The notes: generated from the letters alone by a model not told the origin. Shown: positions 54,101 to 63,287, counted from the first letter of the stretch. The stretch: DNA of 64,000 nt from Lacrimispora xylanolytica (GCF_026723765.1 NZ_CP113524.1:62001-126000), one strand, 5' to 3'. Made by a program: numbers and translations.

Positions 54101-55248
54101 TTAAGGAAACATTATCTTACGTTGTTGATGCCCTTAAAGGTTTAATTGATTTTATAGTCGGAATCTTCACTGGAGACTGGGAAAGAGCCTGGAATGGAAT
54201 TAAGGAGTTTTTCTCTGGAATCTGGAATGCTATGAAAACATTAGCGGAAACGCTGATGACAGCTATAAAAATAGTGATAGATACCATTCTTACTGCGATA
54301 AGAAGTACCTGGGAAGCTATCTGGAACGGGATTAAGACCTTTATAACTGACCTCTGGGACAACATAAAGAATAAGGCAAATGACAGTTTCTCCGCAATCA
54401 GAGATAAATTATCCGAGATATGGGATAGTGTAAAGTCTACCATTGAAGAAAAATGGAATGCAATTAAAGACTGGTTTGGAGAGATCTGGCAAAAGATTAA
54501 GGACGTATTTAAGCTAGATGAAATGACCCAGGTTGGAAAAGACGTGATGAATAGCTTATGGCGGGGCATGCAGGAAATATGGAATAGCATTACTGACTGG
54601 TTAGGTGGAATTGCAAAAACGGTGAGTGAGGCGTTTAATAACGTCATTGATGGAGCAAAGAATCTTGTTAAGGAAGCTAAGGAAGACGCAAAGGAGAAGA
54701 AGGAAAAGAAAGAAAAAGGAGACTCCTCCAGCCCTGGAAGTAGTACGGGTTATGTGAGTAGTGGGCCAGGAGTAAAAGGCCATGCTACTGGAGGTTTTCC
54801 TGGTTCCGGAAGCTTGTTTATTGCCAACGAAAACGGCAATCCAGAAATGGTTGGTAGTTGGGGAGGCAAGGCCGCAGTTGCTAACAACATGCAGATAACG
54901 GAAGGAATCACAAACGCAGTGCAATACGGTATGAGATCGGCCATTGCTCCTTTGGCTGCAAGCATGAGCGCCATTGTCAGCAGTGGAACACCTCAGCTTT
55001 CTCTGGTTGGTTCCTCTGCTCGCAATACTGGCATGGAAGATCAAGTCCAGAACATGGCCAACCAGGCTATGTCTATGCAGACCGAGTCCATGTCAGATCA
55101 TTATCTATCCATTATGGTAGATCTGCTCCGGAAGATCATAGATCTTATCGAAGCCATGGACTTAACTGTAAATATAGATATTAGGGAAATTAAAACCAAA
55201 CTTGTGGATCTTGAAAAGAGAAGTGGTTTTACAATGAAGAAAACTTAA
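51118..55248 (+). CDS. Tape measure protein
   Basis: 1376 aa. Long coiled coils at the N-terminus ([31 protein letters not shown]), hydrophobic helices near 360-470 and 870-970, Trp-rich repeats ([17 protein letters not shown]) and a C-terminal [10 protein letters not shown]-type linker. Start is GTG after AGGTGATAAT. Its length would set a tail of about 200 nm by the usual 1.5 angstrom per residue rule. It is the largest gene of the prophage. Confidence 0.95.
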   Translation: MSDSVGKIGLDLEVQSDIGRQISEAAQKIGTGLKGSLEKATVGVNTDKMFQDMDSQVKGTMQNVTSTIEAALDKCFERAEAGIDNLGERLNAAIEKALSRFTNVKATPGAIEDADLSGKNVSPAKPRGPPVKMPSVKLDATTDVLQRQADQTEAVINNLGKQIDVQEAKLSGLKEAYERTFNESKKLKIQEQIVKTEGSIINLQGKVENLGAQWDAINGKIDEMASKSANAAKVTAATTRASQGQNGRSFKGVNVKVPQVNMAPKISGLQNTANSINNANAQTTGAVNKINQTVSRIGTGGALNGLNFLKRGFTDLFRILKGGVTGAASKLTSTLGNLFRTAGNGGMKLMKAAGQVVFFGRALRKSGNDASGAQNGMQKMLKTLLIYRLIIPMVVSAIRSIGKHLFDSMRANDQFNNSLKLVRSNLNVAFTPILQAIMPALNMLMAALARVTGYVAAFVSLLFGKTLAGSVAATKSLVKAKSAMGAYGSSAKKAAKDAQGVSTGIDELNILKSDTGGDDGGGGAGAPEITTPDIDSSQMDAIGTVAEKVKGVLSQLFKPLKDSWDLEGKNVVDAAKYAFTNVISLAKSIGSSFLEVWTNGTGEQFCTNILRLVAQIYYIVGDIAGAFKKAWDENGRGTNLIQSIFDQLNSWLALILTIGESFRTVWNNGTGESVIAHILEIFTNINNTITNIRDNFRTAWELDGTGTAVIQNIMDLLDGLLGSIDRITQSLSEWSKNLDFAPLMKSFERITAAVKPLGEKLGAGLEWLFKNVLEPLGKWAIEQAIPAVFDTISGALDFLNNVLDALQPLGEWLWNNLLKPLASWTGGTIVDIIKGITDVFKGLSNIFKEIANGTDWGTIGQMLMEGLVNGLSSFVDWAWGKIKEIFSGIITVVKDIFGIHSPSTVFAEIGGFLVQGFLGGFTDMWNTVSGVISTLVGLIINLFSGFVDGIIQLVSTLWDTCLKPFISWFMDTMLPVIKNALSGLITAFGVWWSGIKETLSYVVDALKGLIDFIVGIFTGDWERAWNGIKEFFSGIWNAMKTLAETLMTAIKIVIDTILTAIRSTWEAIWNGIKTFITDLWDNIKNKANDSFSAIRDKLSEIWDSVKSTIEEKWNAIKDWFGEIWQKIKDVFKLDEMTQVGKDVMNSLWRGMQEIWNSITDWLGGIAKTVSEAFNNVIDGAKNLVKEAKEDAKEKKEKKEKGDSSSPGSSTGYVSSGPGVKGHATGGFPGSGSLFIANENGNPEMVGSWGGKAAVANNMQITEGITNAVQYGMRSAIAPLAASMSAIVSSGTPQLSLVGSSARNTGMEDQVQNMANQAMSMQTESMSDHYLSIMVDLLRKIIDLIEAMDLTVNIDIREIKTKLVDLEKRSGFTMKKT

Positions 55249-55263
55249 AGGAGGCGGTGCTAT

Positions 55264-55641
55264 ATGGCAGTACTCACAATCAATGGCCGGGAGTTTCCGT
55301 CTCCGGACATTGGGGGCAATCTTGTTGTAGCAACCAATGTTAGTGACGGGAAAAATGCAAAAGGAGAATTTATTGGTCAGAGAGTAGGAAGGGATCAACA
55401 TAAATTTGAAAACTTGCAATGGAAGTTTTTAGATGCTGCCACCTGGTCAGCCATGCTGCAGGAGTTTAATAAATTTGTAGTAACTGCCCGAATCCCGGAT
55501 ATGGTAAATAACCGCATGATGACAATTCGTGTGTATCCAGGGAACCGTACAGCGACTCCCGTAGAATTTGATTCTGATGGTCTTCCCACTATGTACCAGG
55601 ATTGCAAAGTGAATATTATCGACTGTGGGGTGATTGAGTAA
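55264..55641 (+). CDS. Distal tail-associated protein (125 aa)
   Basis: MAVLTINGREFPSPDIGGNL start, beta-rich with an RVYPGNRTATPVEFD segment. Position after the tape measure and length fit a baseplate hub protein or a minor tail protein. AAGGAGG precedes the ATG. Confidence 0.78.
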   Translation: MAVLTINGREFPSPDIGGNLVVATNVSDGKNAKGEFIGQRVGRDQHKFENLQWKFLDAATWSAMLQEFNKFVVTARIPDMVNNRMMTIRVYPGNRTATPVEFDSDGLPTMYQDCKVNIIDCGVIE

Positions 55642-57878
55642 TGCAGCCAGCGAGTCAGCAATACAAGGAACTTATGCGTAGTGAGTTCCGGAATCCATTT
55701 TCCCATATTCGGGTCACTATCGGCCTGATCAACCAGGAGGCGCAGGCAGGCGCCTATGTTCCCAATCAGGATAACTACACCTATTACAGTAGTTTTAAGA
55801 TGCCCCTGGACAATTATGAGGTCCAGGAGCTATACGCCACTTGTGACCAGGATTACACGCCAGTTGATGGCAGTATGTACTTCCTTCCGAGGAAAAGAGC
55901 GGATGTAGTTCTCAATCAGGGGATCGTGTCAGAAGGACTTATGGGGCCGGTGGAAATCCGGTTCCCAGTCCAGCATGACATAAAGGGGCTGACCATTGAA
56001 TTTGGAAAGGCATATCCGGTAGATTTTACCATACAATCCGATAACAAGACTTTGGAAATCACCGGAAATGATAACGGGCATTTTGTAACTGAAGAGATAT
56101 TTAATGGGGCTACGTTCCTGCGTTTTAATCCATCGCGGATGGTAAACGGCCAGAGCCGATTCCGGATACACAAGATTACTATGGGTATCGGAATCTATTT
56201 TGATAATAGACGGATACTATCTGCCACAAAAAAGGAGCACATCAGCCCGATTATGGAGGAGCTGCCAACCATAGACTTTAACCTGTCTATAAACAATAAA
56301 GACAGAGGCTTTGACATTGAGAATGAAGAAAGCTCTGTGAATTTTTTAGAGATTGGTCAGGACATAACCATTTTATACGGTCAAGAGCTTGAAGATGGAT
56401 CTGTGGAGTGGTTGCCCGGAGCAAAGCTACAATTAAAAGAATGGTCTGCTGACGATGAGGAAATGAGCTTTTCAGCCAGTGACCGATTCGATTTCATGGA
56501 CGGGACTTACTATAGGGGACTTTATCGCCCGGAAGGTATCAGCTTGTATGATTTGGCACTTGATGTGCTTTCCGATGCCGGAATTGATAATCGTACCTAT
56601 TGGATTGACAGTTATTTAAAGTCTGTGAAGGTTTCCAATCCGATGCCAGTGGTTACTCACAAAGAAGCCCTACAGTTGATTGCCAATGCTGGGAGGTGCA
56701 TTCTTTACCAGGACCGGGAGGGGAATATCTTCTTGAAATCTAGTTTTATCCCGGACATGGAAGCTGAATCAGATAATGAGACATATTTCAGCCATGCTGG
56801 ATCTGTTCTGGATAAGGCAGAGAAGAAGCCGTATGCGTTAGCAGTCCAGGACTATACAAATGTGACTTCTACACAGTATTTCCTACCAAGGCAGGAAGAA
56901 GGAACGACTTATCTAAATGTGGGATATGTTTCAGAGGCAGTAGCGAAAAGTGACGGATACTTTGTTGTTAATCCGACTGTGGAGATCAACCTGGAGGCCT
57001 CTTTCAAATGCTTTGGACTGACCTTGGAATTTGGCAGTAATAATCCAACGCAGATGGTCTTTCATGCTTACCTCGATGGGGGACTGGTGGAAGATTACAT
57101 CGTAACAGATCTGACCGCAACAACGGTCATTAGCCACGAATTTGAAGAGTTTGACAAGCTGGTTATGGAATTTACAAAGGGCTTTCCTAATAACCGGGTG
57201 ATACTAAACAATATTACTTTCGGAGACAGTACTGATTATATTTTTGAATATGGCCATGAATTGACCAAAACACCAAAGGGAACACAGCTTGCCAAAGTAA
57301 GAGAACTGCAGATAGTAAGAACTCTATACAATCAGGCGGGAGAGAAAAAGGAACTGGCCAAAGAAACGATTGCAGTAACGGCTGCGGATAATCGGTACAC
57401 CTTTTACTTTAACAATCCCTCTTACGACTTGTCCTGCGCCCTGACAGAGCCAGGAGAGGGCCTGACTGCTACTATTATAGACAGCAGCAATTACTTTGCC
57501 ACGGTGGAAATTACAGGGGTTACAGGCGTTGTAGAGGTGTCAATATCCGGTCGGGAGCTAACAAGTGTAAAGGCTAATGTAACACGGCAGCTAAATCCAA
57601 CCGGTAGCCAGGAAGCATGGGAAAATCCTCTAGTATCAGATGCAATTCTTGCAGCCAATCTTGCAGATTGGATTGGTGATTACTTAAAGTCAGATCGTCA
57701 GTACGAACTGGAATATCGTGGAGAACCCAGGATTGATGCAAACGACATTGCGTTCCTGGAAAATAAATACGTATCAAATTTACTGCTCCGGGTATATGAG
57801 CATACACTGAAATTTAACGGGGCCATAAGCGGCTCTATCAAAGCAAGGAGGGACATGAGCAATGTGGCAGACTCCTAA
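55641..57878 (+). CDS. Large tail tip protein
   Basis: 745 aa. Duplicated beta modules (QDYTPVDGSMYFLPRKRADV near 75 and NVTSTQYFLPRQEEGTT near 420) suggest an internal repeat. Likely part of the tail tip, involved in host contact. Overlaps the previous stop (TAATG) and the next gene by 17 bases. No catalytic motif was seen. Confidence 0.85.
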   Translation: MQPASQQYKELMRSEFRNPFSHIRVTIGLINQEAQAGAYVPNQDNYTYYSSFKMPLDNYEVQELYATCDQDYTPVDGSMYFLPRKRADVVLNQGIVSEGLMGPVEIRFPVQHDIKGLTIEFGKAYPVDFTIQSDNKTLEITGNDNGHFVTEEIFNGATFLRFNPSRMVNGQSRFRIHKITMGIGIYFDNRRILSATKKEHISPIMEELPTIDFNLSINNKDRGFDIENEESSVNFLEIGQDITILYGQELEDGSVEWLPGAKLQLKEWSADDEEMSFSASDRFDFMDGTYYRGLYRPEGISLYDLALDVLSDAGIDNRTYWIDSYLKSVKVSNPMPVVTHKEALQLIANAGRCILYQDREGNIFLKSSFIPDMEAESDNETYFSHAGSVLDKAEKKPYALAVQDYTNVTSTQYFLPRQEEGTTYLNVGYVSEAVAKSDGYFVVNPTVEINLEASFKCFGLTLEFGSNNPTQMVFHAYLDGGLVEDYIVTDLTATTVISHEFEEFDKLVMEFTKGFPNNRVILNNITFGDSTDYIFEYGHELTKTPKGTQLAKVRELQIVRTLYNQAGEKKELAKETIAVTAADNRYTFYFNNPSYDLSCALTEPGEGLTATIIDSSNYFATVEITGVTGVVEVSISGRELTSVKANVTRQLNPTGSQEAWENPLVSDAILAANLADWIGDYLKSDRQYELEYRGEPRIDANDIAFLENKYVSNLLLRVYEHTLKFNGAISGSIKARRDMSNVADS

Positions 57879-58260
57879 AACAAACTGGAAAGAGGGAGAC
57901 TTCTTCAACATTGAAGATTACAATCGCATAAAGGGTAACTTAAACGAGATCCGGTTACAGGCACTAATGCTCTGGCCGGATTTTGTTTTTGAGGAAATGG
58001 GCTTAGATAAAACCTATCAGGATTACGGCTATCACGCGGATGAGATCAACCGGTTTGAGTCAAACGTGGAAAATATTCGAGCTGGGACCTATCCTTTTAA
58101 GACAGGATCCCGTCAGACCTTTTATGATAATCAGCCTTTTATTAACTGGCAGGAACTCAACCGAATTGAGGAAGCCTGTAGGCTAATCTATAGCAATATT
58201 CAAAGCCGGTACAACGGCAGGAAAACAATATCTTTTACACTAAACGGAGGTGCTTTTTAA
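57862..58260 (+). CDS. Phage structural protein (132 aa)
   Basis: MWQTPKTNWKEGDFFNIEDY and INWQELNRIEEACRLIYSNI. Tryptophan-rich, helical; in the baseplate/fibre gene cluster. The ATG lies 16 bases inside the end of the tail tip gene. Role inferred from place. Confidence 0.78.
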   Translation: MWQTPKTNWKEGDFFNIEDYNRIKGNLNEIRLQALMLWPDFVFEEMGLDKTYQDYGYHADEINRFESNVENIRAGTYPFKTGSRQTFYDNQPFINWQELNRIEEACRLIYSNIQSRYNGRKTISFTLNGGAF

Positions 58261-58261
58261 A

Positions 58262-58711
58262 GTGGGATTAAAAACAGATTATAAGGATGCCATGTTTGAT
58301 GGCCAGCGCCGGTACCGCCTGATTCCAAATGAGGACGGCACGTATAGCCTTCCTGATGAAACAACTTATACTCAGAAGGGCGATAAGTTCGGAGCCAATG
58401 ATATTAATGCAACCAATAAGGCAATCAACCAGATCAACCATGTGACGGAGATTACATTGACCGCCTCAGGTTGGACTGGTAGTGCGGCTCCATACACGCA
58501 GATTGCAGAGGTACTAGGAGCCACAGAGGACTCAGAAGCTATGGTTGTAAGTGCATTGGCTGACGGGGTCACAGAAACCGTCCAGAAAGCCTACAATAAA
58601 GCCTTTGGAATCGTAACCAGTGGTACGGCTACCCTGGGTAATGGAATCATTACCTTTAAGGCGTATAAGAAGCCTGCGACGGATATTAAAGTCGGACTGA
58701 AAGGGGTGTAA
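58262..58711 (+). CDS. Phage structural protein (149 aa)
   Basis: MGLKTDYKDAMFDGQRRYRL then a beta-rich domain with SGWTGSAAPYTQIAEVLGAT, like the immunoglobulin-ish modules of fibre-linked phage proteins. The GTG at 58262 has GGAGGTG upstream; the GTG at 58250 lies inside that site. Likely connects the fibre to the tail. Confidence 0.78.
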   Translation: MGLKTDYKDAMFDGQRRYRLIPNEDGTYSLPDETTYTQKGDKFGANDINATNKAINQINHVTEITLTASGWTGSAAPYTQIAEVLGATEDSEAMVVSALADGVTETVQKAYNKAFGIVTSGTATLGNGIITFKAYKKPATDIKVGLKGV

Positions 58712-58714
58712 TTC

Positions 58715-59497
58715 ATGGGAAAAGTATGGATGCCCGGAGGAGGCGGTGGGGCAGATCTTGATATCGTAACAGCTGGAAAGCCTGATGTTCTGGCGGGGAA
58801 GGTGATCGTCGATAAAGATGGCGAACCATTAACCGGAACTATGCCAGATCGGGGAGCTATTAGTACATTATTAGGCATTAATGGTTCTTATACAATACCT
58901 GAAGGATATCATAATGGGTCAGGTAAAGTAACACAAAGCATTGCGACCATGGGAGGCCAAACTGTTAATCCAACGGCTTCGCAACAGATTGTGTCTACGA
59001 ATGGAAAATATTTAACAGGAAATGTAACAGTCAATGGTGTAACTAATCTGTCAGCAGCTAACATTAAGAAAGGTGTAAATGTAGGGGGAATAGTGGGTAC
59101 TTTTGAGGGCTATGTTCCTACTCCGACCGATTTATATCTAAGAGGTAATAATATAGCGAATTGGGCTAGAATAACCGCCAATGTATCATTGGATAGCGGG
59201 CAAATAACACTGCTTGAAAAAGGCCCAGGTACAATATACACATATATTAATATGACTGGTTATAACTGGTTAGTCATAGAGGGTTACCATAATCGTTCAG
59301 CTGGTGAAACTAAGAGTATTAAACTATTAAAAGATAGCGCATCTAGCGATAGTCAAGTAGGTTATCTAGATTTATCATCCTCTGGAGCCGGAAATTATAC
59401 AGTAGCGTTTAATGTTAGTGCGTTACAAGTATATGCACGCTTTTATTTGCAATTTTACACATTAATGCCAGCCGTTTACCGAATTTGGTTAAGTTAA
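58715..59497 (+). CDS. Tail fibre-like protein
   Basis: 260 aa. Gly-rich start (MPGGGGGADLDIVTAGKPDV), then repeats of the type TGTMPDRGA, YTIPEGYHNGSGKV and GVNVGGIVGTFEGY found in clostridial phage fibres, and a C-terminal beta domain (SSGAGNYTVAFNVSALQ) that may bind a receptor. Compositional change to AT-rich near the C-terminal domain suggests exchange of the receptor module. Confidence 0.8.
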   Translation: MGKVWMPGGGGGADLDIVTAGKPDVLAGKVIVDKDGEPLTGTMPDRGAISTLLGINGSYTIPEGYHNGSGKVTQSIATMGGQTVNPTASQQIVSTNGKYLTGNVTVNGVTNLSAANIKKGVNVGGIVGTFEGYVPTPTDLYLRGNNIANWARITANVSLDSGQITLLEKGPGTIYTYINMTGYNWLVIEGYHNRSAGETKSIKLLKDSASSDSQVGYLDLSSSGAGNYTVAFNVSALQVYARFYLQFYTLMPAVYRIWLS

Positions 59498-59509
59498 GGA
59501 GGTTTTTCA

Positions 59510-59914
59510 ATGAAAATATATGTGAATGAAAATTATGAAATTATTTCGCTGGAAATTGAACCAGAAATTTATAGAGAAATTTTTGAAATAGAGCAAACAA
59601 GAGCGGAAATGTTTGGCACTCTTTGTGATGCCTGTGTCCAGGGGTATAGGTATGAACCGCAATATGAATTGCTTTTCAATGAAGTTGGGAGCAATGCAAG
59701 AGATGAAAAAACCGGGGAATTGCTATATAAGCTTGATGAAAACGGAGAAAAGATTCCTGCTGGGTACGCCTGTTATCCTTTTGTAGATTATAAAACTCTT
59801 ATGCTTATTCAAAAACAGTATGAGTATTCTCAGCGACAGGTACAAGCACTTGATGCTCAAATAGAATATCTGTCCATGATGTCGGGAATCGAAACGGAGG
59901 TAAGCCATGAGTAA
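59510..59914 (+). CDS. Phage protein (XkdW-like position)
   Basis: 134 aa. MKIYVNENYEIISLEIEPEI then a helical C-terminus (YEYSQRQVQALDAQIEYLSM). Located between fibre and XkdX genes, as XkdW-like proteins are. AAGGAGG precedes the ATG; the end overlaps the next gene. Confidence 0.75.
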   Translation: MKIYVNENYEIISLEIEPEIYREIFEIEQTRAEMFGTLCDACVQGYRYEPQYELLFNEVGSNARDEKTGELLYKLDENGEKIPAGYACYPFVDYKTLMLIQKQYEYSQRQVQALDAQIEYLSMMSGIETEVSHE

Positions 59915-60047
59915 GTATGAAAAGGTAAAAGGTTTTTATGAGACGGAATTATGGTCTTTAGGAATGGTTAGAAATGCCGTGGACCGCTGGATTACGGCGG
60001 ACGAGTTTCAGGAGATTACCGGTAAAGAATATGAAAAGAAAGAGTGA
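59907..60047 (+). CDS. XkdX-family protein (46 aa)
   Basis: MSKYEKVKGFYETELWSLGM, RNAVDRWITADEFQEITGKE: the compact XkdX pattern with aromatic residues and ITADEF. AAACGGAGG lies before the ATG. Common between tail fibre and holin genes of Firmicutes phages; function unknown. Stop overlaps the holin start region. Confidence 0.88.
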   Translation: MSKYEKVKGFYETELWSLGMVRNAVDRWITADEFQEITGKEYEKKE

Positions 60048-60052
60048 GGAAA

Positions 60053-60475
60053 ATGAGTATGAAAAATGTATTATGTACAACCGCAGGAGTGGTGGGGAGT
60101 TTTATAGCATCGTTGTTCGGGGGCTGGGATACCGGTATTGCAACCTTACTCCTTTTTATGGGAATTGATTTCTTCTCTGGCTTAGCAGTGGCAGGAATCT
60201 TCAAAAATAGCACCAAGACGGAAACCGGGGCTTTAGAATCAAGAGCAGGCTTTAAGGGACTTTGCCGTAAGTGTATGATATTGCTATTTGTCCTAATTGC
60301 CTACCGGCTGGATCTGGCCATTGGTACCAATTACATAAGGGATGCGGTAATTATTGGCTTCATAGCCAATGAGTTAATTTCTATCACAGAAAATGCCGGG
60401 CTCATGGGAATACCTCTCCCTGGTGTTCTTACAAAGGCTATTGATGTTTTAAAGAAGAAAGCTGTAACTGAATAA
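60053..60475 (+). CDS. Phage holin
   Basis: About 140 aa, phage holin_4/toxin-secretion family. Three or four hydrophobic helices (VVGSFIASLFGGWDTGIATL, MGIDFFSGLAVAGIF, MILLFVLIAYRLDLA, AVIIGFIANELISITEN). It opens the membrane for the endolysin. Starts at GTG 60044, ATG 60053 and ATG 60059 are all in frame; the closely spaced Met-Ser-Met-Lys could be a dual-start holin/antiholin arrangement. Confidence 0.9.
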   Translation: MSMKNVLCTTAGVVGSFIASLFGGWDTGIATLLLFMGIDFFSGLAVAGIFKNSTKTETGALESRAGFKGLCRKCMILLFVLIAYRLDLAIGTNYIRDAVIIGFIANELISITENAGLMGIPLPGVLTKAIDVLKKKAVTE

Positions 60476-60498
60476 TTTGTTGCGATGTCGCAACACAC

Positions 60499-60529
60499 AG
60501 GCCTGGGATAATCCTGGGCCTTTTCTTTT
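60499..60529 (+). terminator. Terminator-like hairpin between holin and endolysin
   Basis: AGGCCTGGGA (60499-60508) pairs with TCCTGGGCCT (60512-60521), followed by TTTCTTTT. A perfect short palindrome TTGCGA-TG-TCGCAA lies just before it at 60480-60493. May attenuate endolysin expression. Confidence 0.65.
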
Positions 60530-60548
60530 GGATTGGAGGAATAATTAA

Positions 60549-61328
60549 ATGAGAGATATTACATTGTGTCACCCACGCCTGCAGGTGCTGGCTGCCAAGT
60601 TGGTGGAGGAGTGTTCTAAACAGGGATTAAAAATTAAGATTGGAGAAACCTTCCGGACTGTAGCAGAACAGGATGCGCTTTACGCTCAGGGACGAACTGT
60701 CCCCGGCAACAAGGTAACCAATGCCCCTGGCAGTACATATAGTTCCTATCATCAGTGGGGGACCGCCTTTGATATTTACCGGAACGATGGTCAGGGAGCG
60801 TATAACGAAACAGGGAATTTCTTTGGACGTGTCGGTGCCATTGGTGTAGCCTTGGGTTTGGAATGGGGCGGTAACTGGAAATCACCAGTAGACAAACCTC
60901 ATTTTCAGTTACCGGACTGGGGCAGCTCAACTTCTGGAATCAAAAAGGTATACGACAACCCTGACGAATTTAAAAAGACATGGACTGCTGCAGCTCCACC
61001 TGAAAAGAAATCCGGCTGGAAAGAAGAGGACGGTGGCTGGCGTTACTACAACGGAGATACCGGGGAATGCGTGCGCAATGATTGGGTACAGGTTGATGGG
61101 AAGTGGTACTGGTTTAATGCTGCAGGGATTATGATTACAAATACATGGTATTGGTATAATAAAGCATGGTATTATTTAGGACCGGACGGCGCTATGTGCC
61201 AGTCGCAGCTTGTCGTAAACTCCGGAAAGATTTATGCAGTGGATAAAGATGGAAAGATGATCACTGAGCCAGTGACGCTGACGCCTGATCAGGATGGCGC
61301 GCTGCAGTGGCCGGGACTGGCAACGTAA
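60549..61328 (+). CDS. Endolysin: M15-type peptidase with wall-binding repeats
   Basis: 259 aa. The VanY/Ply500-like peptidase domain (GETFRTVAEQDALYAQGRTV, SSYHQWGTAFDIYRNDG, VDKPHFQLPDWG) carries the zinc His/Asp/His set. A linker leads to CW_binding-type repeats (GGWRYYNGDTGECVRNDW, GKWYWFNAAGIMITNTW, AWYYLGPDGAM). It cuts peptide cross-links of the wall at lysis. GGAGG precedes the ATG. Confidence 0.93.
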   Translation: MRDITLCHPRLQVLAAKLVEECSKQGLKIKIGETFRTVAEQDALYAQGRTVPGNKVTNAPGSTYSSYHQWGTAFDIYRNDGQGAYNETGNFFGRVGAIGVALGLEWGGNWKSPVDKPHFQLPDWGSSTSGIKKVYDNPDEFKKTWTAAAPPEKKSGWKEEDGGWRYYNGDTGECVRNDWVQVDGKWYWFNAAGIMITNTWYWYNKAWYYLGPDGAMCQSQLVVNSGKIYAVDKDGKMITEPVTLTPDQDGALQWPGLAT

Positions 61329-61405
61329 AGCAATATAGTGATTTTCACAACTTGTCTTGCTATAACATATTGTATAGTATACCTAATAAGAAAGGGGTGA
61401 AAATC

Positions 61406-61603
61406 ATGTGCTGCTTTAACAACTGGAACAACTGTCGTCGTAATTGTTGCTGTAACGGTCAGGGTAATGGTCAGGGTAATTGGAGTGACCGTGAGTGTCG
61501 CAGACGTGAGCGCGAAGCTTTTAGAAGAGGTTTTAGAAGAGGCTTAAGAGCTTGTCAGGATAACAATATCGAAGATGAAGATGATGAAGATCTTGATTTT
61601 TAA
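61406..61603 (+). CDS. Cysteine-rich, basic-acidic small protein (65 aa)
   Basis: MCCFNNWNNCRRNCCCNGQG, then NGQG repeats, an Arg-rich helix (RREREAFRRGFRRGL) and an acidic tail (EDEDDEDLDF). AAAGGGGTGA precedes the ATG. Seven Cys in the first part suggest metal binding or disulfides. It is the last phage gene before attR, with a strong terminator of its own, the usual place for a lysogenic cargo gene. Family not recognised. Confidence 0.8.
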   Translation: MCCFNNWNNCRRNCCCNGQGNGQGNWSDRECRRREREAFRRGFRRGLRACQDNNIEDEDDEDLDF

Positions 61604-61617
61604 TTTAAAATAAAATA

Positions 61618-61652
61618 GCGGGCAACCGGTAATTCCGGACCCGCCCTTTTAA
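61618..61652 (+). terminator. Terminator at the right end of the prophage
   Basis: GCGGG and CCCGC with an inner CCGG/CCGG stem form a two-part hairpin, followed by CCTTTT. Confidence 0.85.
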
Positions 61653-61676
61653 TATAGAAGAGATTATATCATTTTC

Positions 61677-61717
61677 TGACTGCATTTTGACTGCATGACA
61701 TCTGGTTTTGACTGTAT
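61677..61717. repeat. Arm-type integrase site candidate, right
   Basis: The 20 bases at 61677-61696 are identical to 22781-22800 (two TGACTGCAT units), and a third copy with one change, TTTTGACTGTAT, lies at 61706-61717. The next 100 bases before the core are AT-rich with repeated GGTTTT. Confidence 0.6.
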
Positions 61718-61813
61718 TTAAGTGGTAAAAGGTGGTGAGACTGAAAGGCCCCAATACCTCGGTTTTAAGCAGAAAACTACGGTTTTATAAGGTTTTCTAG
61801 TTTTCCAATAAAT

Positions 61814-61831
61814 AAAGCACTTTACTTTTTT
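61814..61831. other. Probable attR core of the prophage
   Basis: Exact 18-bp copy of the sequence at 22708-22725. The host DNA starts again after it, 88 bases before the LysM-GH18 gene. Confidence 0.85.
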
Positions 61832-61919
61832 CTAAAGAAATATGAAACCAGGCGCCTATCTGTCATGTTTTGGCATTTTTTCACATATGTTTTACCAATT
61901 CTGATTAAAGGATGCTGTT

Positions 61920-63065
61920 ATGAAAATATATGTGGTGCAGCAGGGGGACAGCGTGGATTCCATTGCCAGTTCGCAGGGTGTCTCAGTGGAGGCTCTTGTC
62001 TTTGACAATCAAATTCAGCCTCCCTATCGTCTGGCCATTGGTCAGTCGCTTTATATCCGCGGAGATGAACCTCCTGAGGACAGGACTCCTCTTTATGTAT
62101 TTGGATATGCCTATCCTTTTATTGAACCGGTAAACCTGGATAATACCCTTCCATTTCTGACGGATCTTTACGTCTTTTCCTATGGATTTACAGAAAATGG
62201 GGATCTGGTTCCCCCGATGGCTGATGATGACTGGATGATTGACCGGGCATTAGAGGCCGGAGTTCGTCCCATTCTTACTCTGACTCCTCTTGGACCTGAC
62301 GGACGTTTTAACAACAATCTGGTTACCAATGCGGTACATAACCTTCAGGTTCAGCAGCGGCTCATCTGGAACCTGGGACTTAAGATGCAGGAAAAAAGGT
62401 ATGGCGGGCTAGATATTGACTTTGAGTATATTATGGCTGAGGACCGTCTGGCTTATGCGGACTTTGTAAGCCGTACCACCCAGATCATGAACCAGTTCGG
62501 CTATCAGGTAACGGTAGCACTGGCGCCTAAGACTTCTGCGGAACAGGCGGGGCTTTTGTATGAGGGTGTGGATTATGGGCTTTTAGGAGCCGCGGCAAAC
62601 CGAGTGCTTTTGATGACTTATGAATGGGGGTATACTTACGGGCCTCCAATGGCAGTTGCTCCTATTAACATGGTAAGAAAAGTGGTGGAGTATGCCCTGA
62701 CGGAAATCCCTGTGTACAAGATAAGTATGGGTATTCCAAATTATGGATACGACTGGCCTCTGCCTTATGAGCGTGGTGTGACGAGAGCGGAAACCATAAG
62801 CAATTTGGAAGCTGTTCAAATTGCAATTGATAATGGGGCGGAAATTCAGTTTGATGAAGAGTCTATGAGCCCTTATTTTAGATATTGGAAGTTTGGGATA
62901 CAGCATGAGGTATGGTTTGAGGATGCTAGAAGTTATAAGGCGAAGTTTGATTTGATTAAGGAATATGGATTGACTGGTGCTGGATATTGGCAGTTGATGC
63001 AGTTCTTCCGGGCGAATTGGTTGATTCTCAGTCAGATGTTTGAAGCCAGGAAGGTTGGGGGTTAA
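61920..63065 (+). CDS. LysM plus GH18-domain hydrolase (spore cortex SleL/YaaH-like)
   Basis: 381 aa, no signal peptide. One LysM module at the N-terminus (YVVQQGDSVDSIASSQGVSV) followed by a GH18 TIM barrel whose catalytic motif GLDIDFEYI ends in the acid Glu. Similar proteins act on spore cortex peptidoglycan during germination. AAGGATG stands before the ATG. It is a host gene whose upstream region ends at attR; a promoter in this 88-base stretch is not obvious. Confidence 0.9.
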   Translation: MKIYVVQQGDSVDSIASSQGVSVEALVFDNQIQPPYRLAIGQSLYIRGDEPPEDRTPLYVFGYAYPFIEPVNLDNTLPFLTDLYVFSYGFTENGDLVPPMADDDWMIDRALEAGVRPILTLTPLGPDGRFNNNLVTNAVHNLQVQQRLIWNLGLKMQEKRYGGLDIDFEYIMAEDRLAYADFVSRTTQIMNQFGYQVTVALAPKTSAEQAGLLYEGVDYGLLGAAANRVLLMTYEWGYTYGPPMAVAPINMVRKVVEYALTEIPVYKISMGIPNYGYDWPLPYERGVTRAETISNLEAVQIAIDNGAEIQFDEESMSPYFRYWKFGIQHEVWFEDARSYKAKFDLIKEYGLTGAGYWQLMQFFRANWLILSQMFEARKVGG

Positions 63066-63072
63066 AGAGATG

Positions 63073-63118
63073 ATGCAGGGTAATTGGGGTGGGAAAATCC
63101 ATTATCCTGCATTTTATT
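63073..63118 (+). terminator. Terminator after the LysM-GH18 gene
   Basis: ATGCAGGGTAAT pairs with ATTATCCTGCAT (one G-T pair), loop of 16 bases, followed by TTTATTTT. Confidence 0.85.
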
Positions 63119-63287
63119 TTGCATGACATGGACAGGCACTAGTGGGTAAAAGCCACAAATAAACTTATGTAGTAGGAGACACAAAGATTAGTAATGAGGG
63201 CGTCAAACCTAAAGGGGAATTTGAAGGAACTTATAAGTAAACTCTGGTCTGATAAAAATAATAATGTATAAGGTGGCCTCCTTTTGA
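63119..63287. other. Non-coding or decayed segment
   Basis: No open frame of use. A short readable stretch (GDTKISNEGVKPKGEFEGTY) between stops hints at a gene fragment, perhaps a remnant of the same decayed element as the regulator that follows. Confidence 0.35.

Larger units (their letters stand above)
22708..61831. mobile_element. Complete prophage of siphovirus type, about 39 kb
   Basis: Bounded by an 18-bp direct repeat and contains, in a normal temperate order, integrase, repressor/Cro pair, excisionase, recombination and replication genes, late regulator, terminase, head, connector, tail, holin and endolysin genes. Every main module is present without visible frameshift or stop, so it may be inducible. 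Host genes flank it: a two-component system on the left and a LysM-GH18 gene on the right. No phage of this exact arrangement is recognised by me. Confidence 0.95.

Noticed and set aside
54117-54647. 176-aa minus-strand frame inside the tape measure gene
   Set aside because: Arises from the repetitive Trp/Ile/Asn coding of the tape measure on the opposite strand.
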